This document shows positions 6,265-7,201 of a stretch of DNA of 7,201 bases, one piece after another. The notes beneath the pieces were generated by a model that ran no database searches, was not told the origin of the DNA, and saw only the letters and a list, made by a program, of their open reading frames with translations. Made by a program: the position numbers and the translations under genes. This DNA is from an uncultured Woeseiaceae bacterium. GTDB lineage: Bacteria > Pseudomonadota > Gammaproteobacteria > Steroidobacterales > Woeseiaceae. Numbering within the stretch: position 1 is the stretch's first letter; every line of letters begins with the position of its first letter. Location of the stretch: positions 1 to 7,201 of the forward strand of contig CALZHX010000275.1 in assembly GCA_945787435.1 (NCBI GenBank), in the 5' to 3' direction.

Positions 6265-6750
6265 ATGTACTACTGCTACCTGAACTCGCCGATAGGTGAC
6301 CTGCTGCTGGCCGGGGACGACGAAGGACTCAGCCTTATCGGTTTCCCGCAAGGCAAGATGCGGCACGACCCCGAGCCTGACTGGATATTCAACGAGAAAC
6401 CGTTTGTGGCTGCCCGGCAACAACTCGAAGAGTACTTTGCAGGCGAGCGCAAAGACTTTGACCTGCCGTTGCATCTTTCGGGTACGGATTTCCAGGTACA
6501 GGTTCTGCAGGAATTGCAGCGCATTCCTTACGGCGAGACGACGTCCTACGGCGATATTGCAGAACGAATCGGCCGCCCGAAAGCCATGCGTGCCGTTGGA
6601 GCCGCCAATGGTCGCAATCCAATACCAATCATCGTCCCGTGTCACCGTGTCATTGGTAGTAGCGGAGATCTGACAGGATTCGGCGGCGGGCTCGACACGA
6701 AGGAGGCATTGCTCAGGCTCGAGGCGGAGAACAGCGGATTGCTAAAGTAG
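6265..6750 (+). CDS. ogt: Methylated-DNA-protein-cysteine methyltransferase (O6-methylguanine repair)
   Basis: The 161-residue cytosolic protein transfers the methyl group from O6-methylguanine or O4-methylthymine to its own cysteine in a single-use reaction. Residues 1-70 are the variable N-terminal domain (MYYCYLNSPIGDLLLAG). Residues about 73-157 are the conserved DNA-binding and acceptor domain: FQVQVLQELQRIPYGETTSY with Y95, the arginine finger R109 in MRAVGAANGRNP, and the acceptor C126 in IIVPCHRVIG. GFGGGL (138-143) and the ALLRLE helix follow. The start at 6265 is 3 bases after the ada-alkA stop and has an excellent ribosome site, so the two genes form one operon and complete the Ada-type repair set. 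The stop is TAG at 6748-6750, and the same frame then continues open for 135 codons through a histidine kinase ATPase domain, a striking junction. There is no terminator-like hairpin after the stop. Confidence 0.95.
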   Translation: MYYCYLNSPIGDLLLAGDDEGLSLIGFPQGKMRHDPEPDWIFNEKPFVAARQQLEEYFAGERKDFDLPLHLSGTDFQVQVLQELQRIPYGETTSYGDIAERIGRPKAMRAVGAANGRNPIPIIVPCHRVIGSSGDLTGFGGGLDTKEALLRLEAENSGLLK

Positions 6751-7158
6751 CTTACCCTCGAGGGCGCGAACGGCAGCGGAAGGCTGCACACGATCGATGA
6801 GCCCAAAGGGCCGGCACTGCCGGTTCGAGCCGATTCTCTGCTACTGTCGCGCCTGATTCACAATCTGCTCTTGAACGCGTGTGAGGCGAGCCCTGATGGC
6901 GGTCGGGTGGAGGTGCAGACGCGGCAGGAAGACGGAACGGCGGTGCTGGAAGTATTGGATCGCGGGCACGGAATCGCCGATGACTTGCGCGACCGCGCGT
7001 TCGAACCGTACGTCAGCACGAAGAGGCGCGGCAGCGGGCTCGGGCTTTCGCTCGTGCGCGACATCGCAAAGCAACACCAGGGCAGGGTAGCTCTGGAACC
7101 ACGTGATGGTGGCGGCGCTTGCGCCAGACTCGTGCTGCCACTCAGGGATGACACATGA
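6751..7158 (+). pseudogene. Histidine kinase remnant: C-terminal ATPase domain only
   Basis: The frame is open from the codon after the ogt TAG to TGA at 7156-7158 (135 codons) and encodes a HATPase_c domain. Visible are the N box (LIHNLLLNACEASPDGG), the G1 box DRGHGI, the F box AFEPYVSTK, and the G2 box RGSGLGLSLVRDIAKQHQG. All ATP-binding boxes are intact. The dimerisation helix with the phospho-accepting histidine and any sensor domain are missing. No ATG, GTG or TTG lies in frame before a TTG at 6871, and that start would cut through the N box. The remnant therefore has no way to be made as a normal kinase. The closing ATGA overlap with the response regulator is typical of a paired two-component operon and implies the kinase was once whole. 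Loss of its 5' part by deletion, or by insertion of the ada-ogt block, is the simplest reading; an assembly join or readthrough of the amber stop are alternatives. Confidence 0.65.
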
Positions 7159-7201
7159 GCGCAAATGCTCCCCTTCAGGTACTCGTCGTCGATGACGACG
7201 C
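7155..7201 (+). CDS. Response regulator, receiver domain start (runs off window)
   Basis: ATG at 7155 overlaps the kinase stop as ATGA. The 15 visible residues, MSANAPLQVLVVDDD plus part of a further codon, match the first beta-strand and acidic cluster of a CheY-like receiver domain. The output domain lies outside the window. The overlap and the kinase type suggest it was the partner of the truncated kinase. Confidence 0.75.
   Translation, partial: MSANAPLQVLVVDDD

Overview
The window carries ordinary, well-packed bacterial chromosomal genes. Protein content points to a proteobacterium, most likely an uncultured or little-studied gammaproteobacterium. The evidence is an OxyR that keeps both redox cysteines at E. 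coli-like spacing, a peroxiredoxin-glutaredoxin hybrid close to the Haemophilus type, an E. coli-like GabD, and a TolB-like membrane protein of the kind common in marine and soil Gammaproteobacteria. The order cannot be fixed from sequence alone. I see no rRNA, tRNA, CRISPR array, insertion sequence or phage gene.

Layout. Positions 1-507 (minus) hold the N-terminal part of a TolB-like membrane protein that runs off the left edge. Positions 508-987 hold no convincing gene, only short GC-rich hairpins and one doubtful 30-residue hydrophobic ORF. A small two-helix membrane protein (988-1278, plus) faces oxyR (1330-2235, minus), with a terminator-like hairpin at the junction. oxyR diverges across an AT-rich intergenic region from a peroxiredoxin-glutaredoxin fusion gene (2378-3127, plus); together they form a self-contained peroxide sensing and removal module. 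A perfect 14-bp hairpin follows, then gabD (succinate-semialdehyde dehydrogenase, about 3224-4681).

The third block is an alkylation-repair operon. An AdaA-AlkA fusion (4786-6261) combines a methyl-phosphotriester sensor, an AraC-type regulator and a 3-methyladenine glycosylase. ogt, an O6-methylguanine methyltransferase, starts 3 bases after its stop. Between them the two genes supply all the activities that E. coli has in Ada plus AlkA. The ada-alkA start lies at the expected transcription start of a TATACT -10 element and has no Shine-Dalgarno sequence, so the mRNA may be leaderless.

Directly after the ogt stop, in the same frame, comes the ATPase domain of a histidine kinase with no N-terminal part and no usable start codon (6751-7158). 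It overlaps by ATGA the start of a response regulator that runs off the right edge. This junction looks like a decayed or rearranged two-component locus and is the strangest point in the window. I found no clearly new multi-gene system. The main leads are the kinase remnant, the possible leaderless start, a 7-codon leader ORF before the peroxiredoxin gene, and the divergent oxyR regulatory region.
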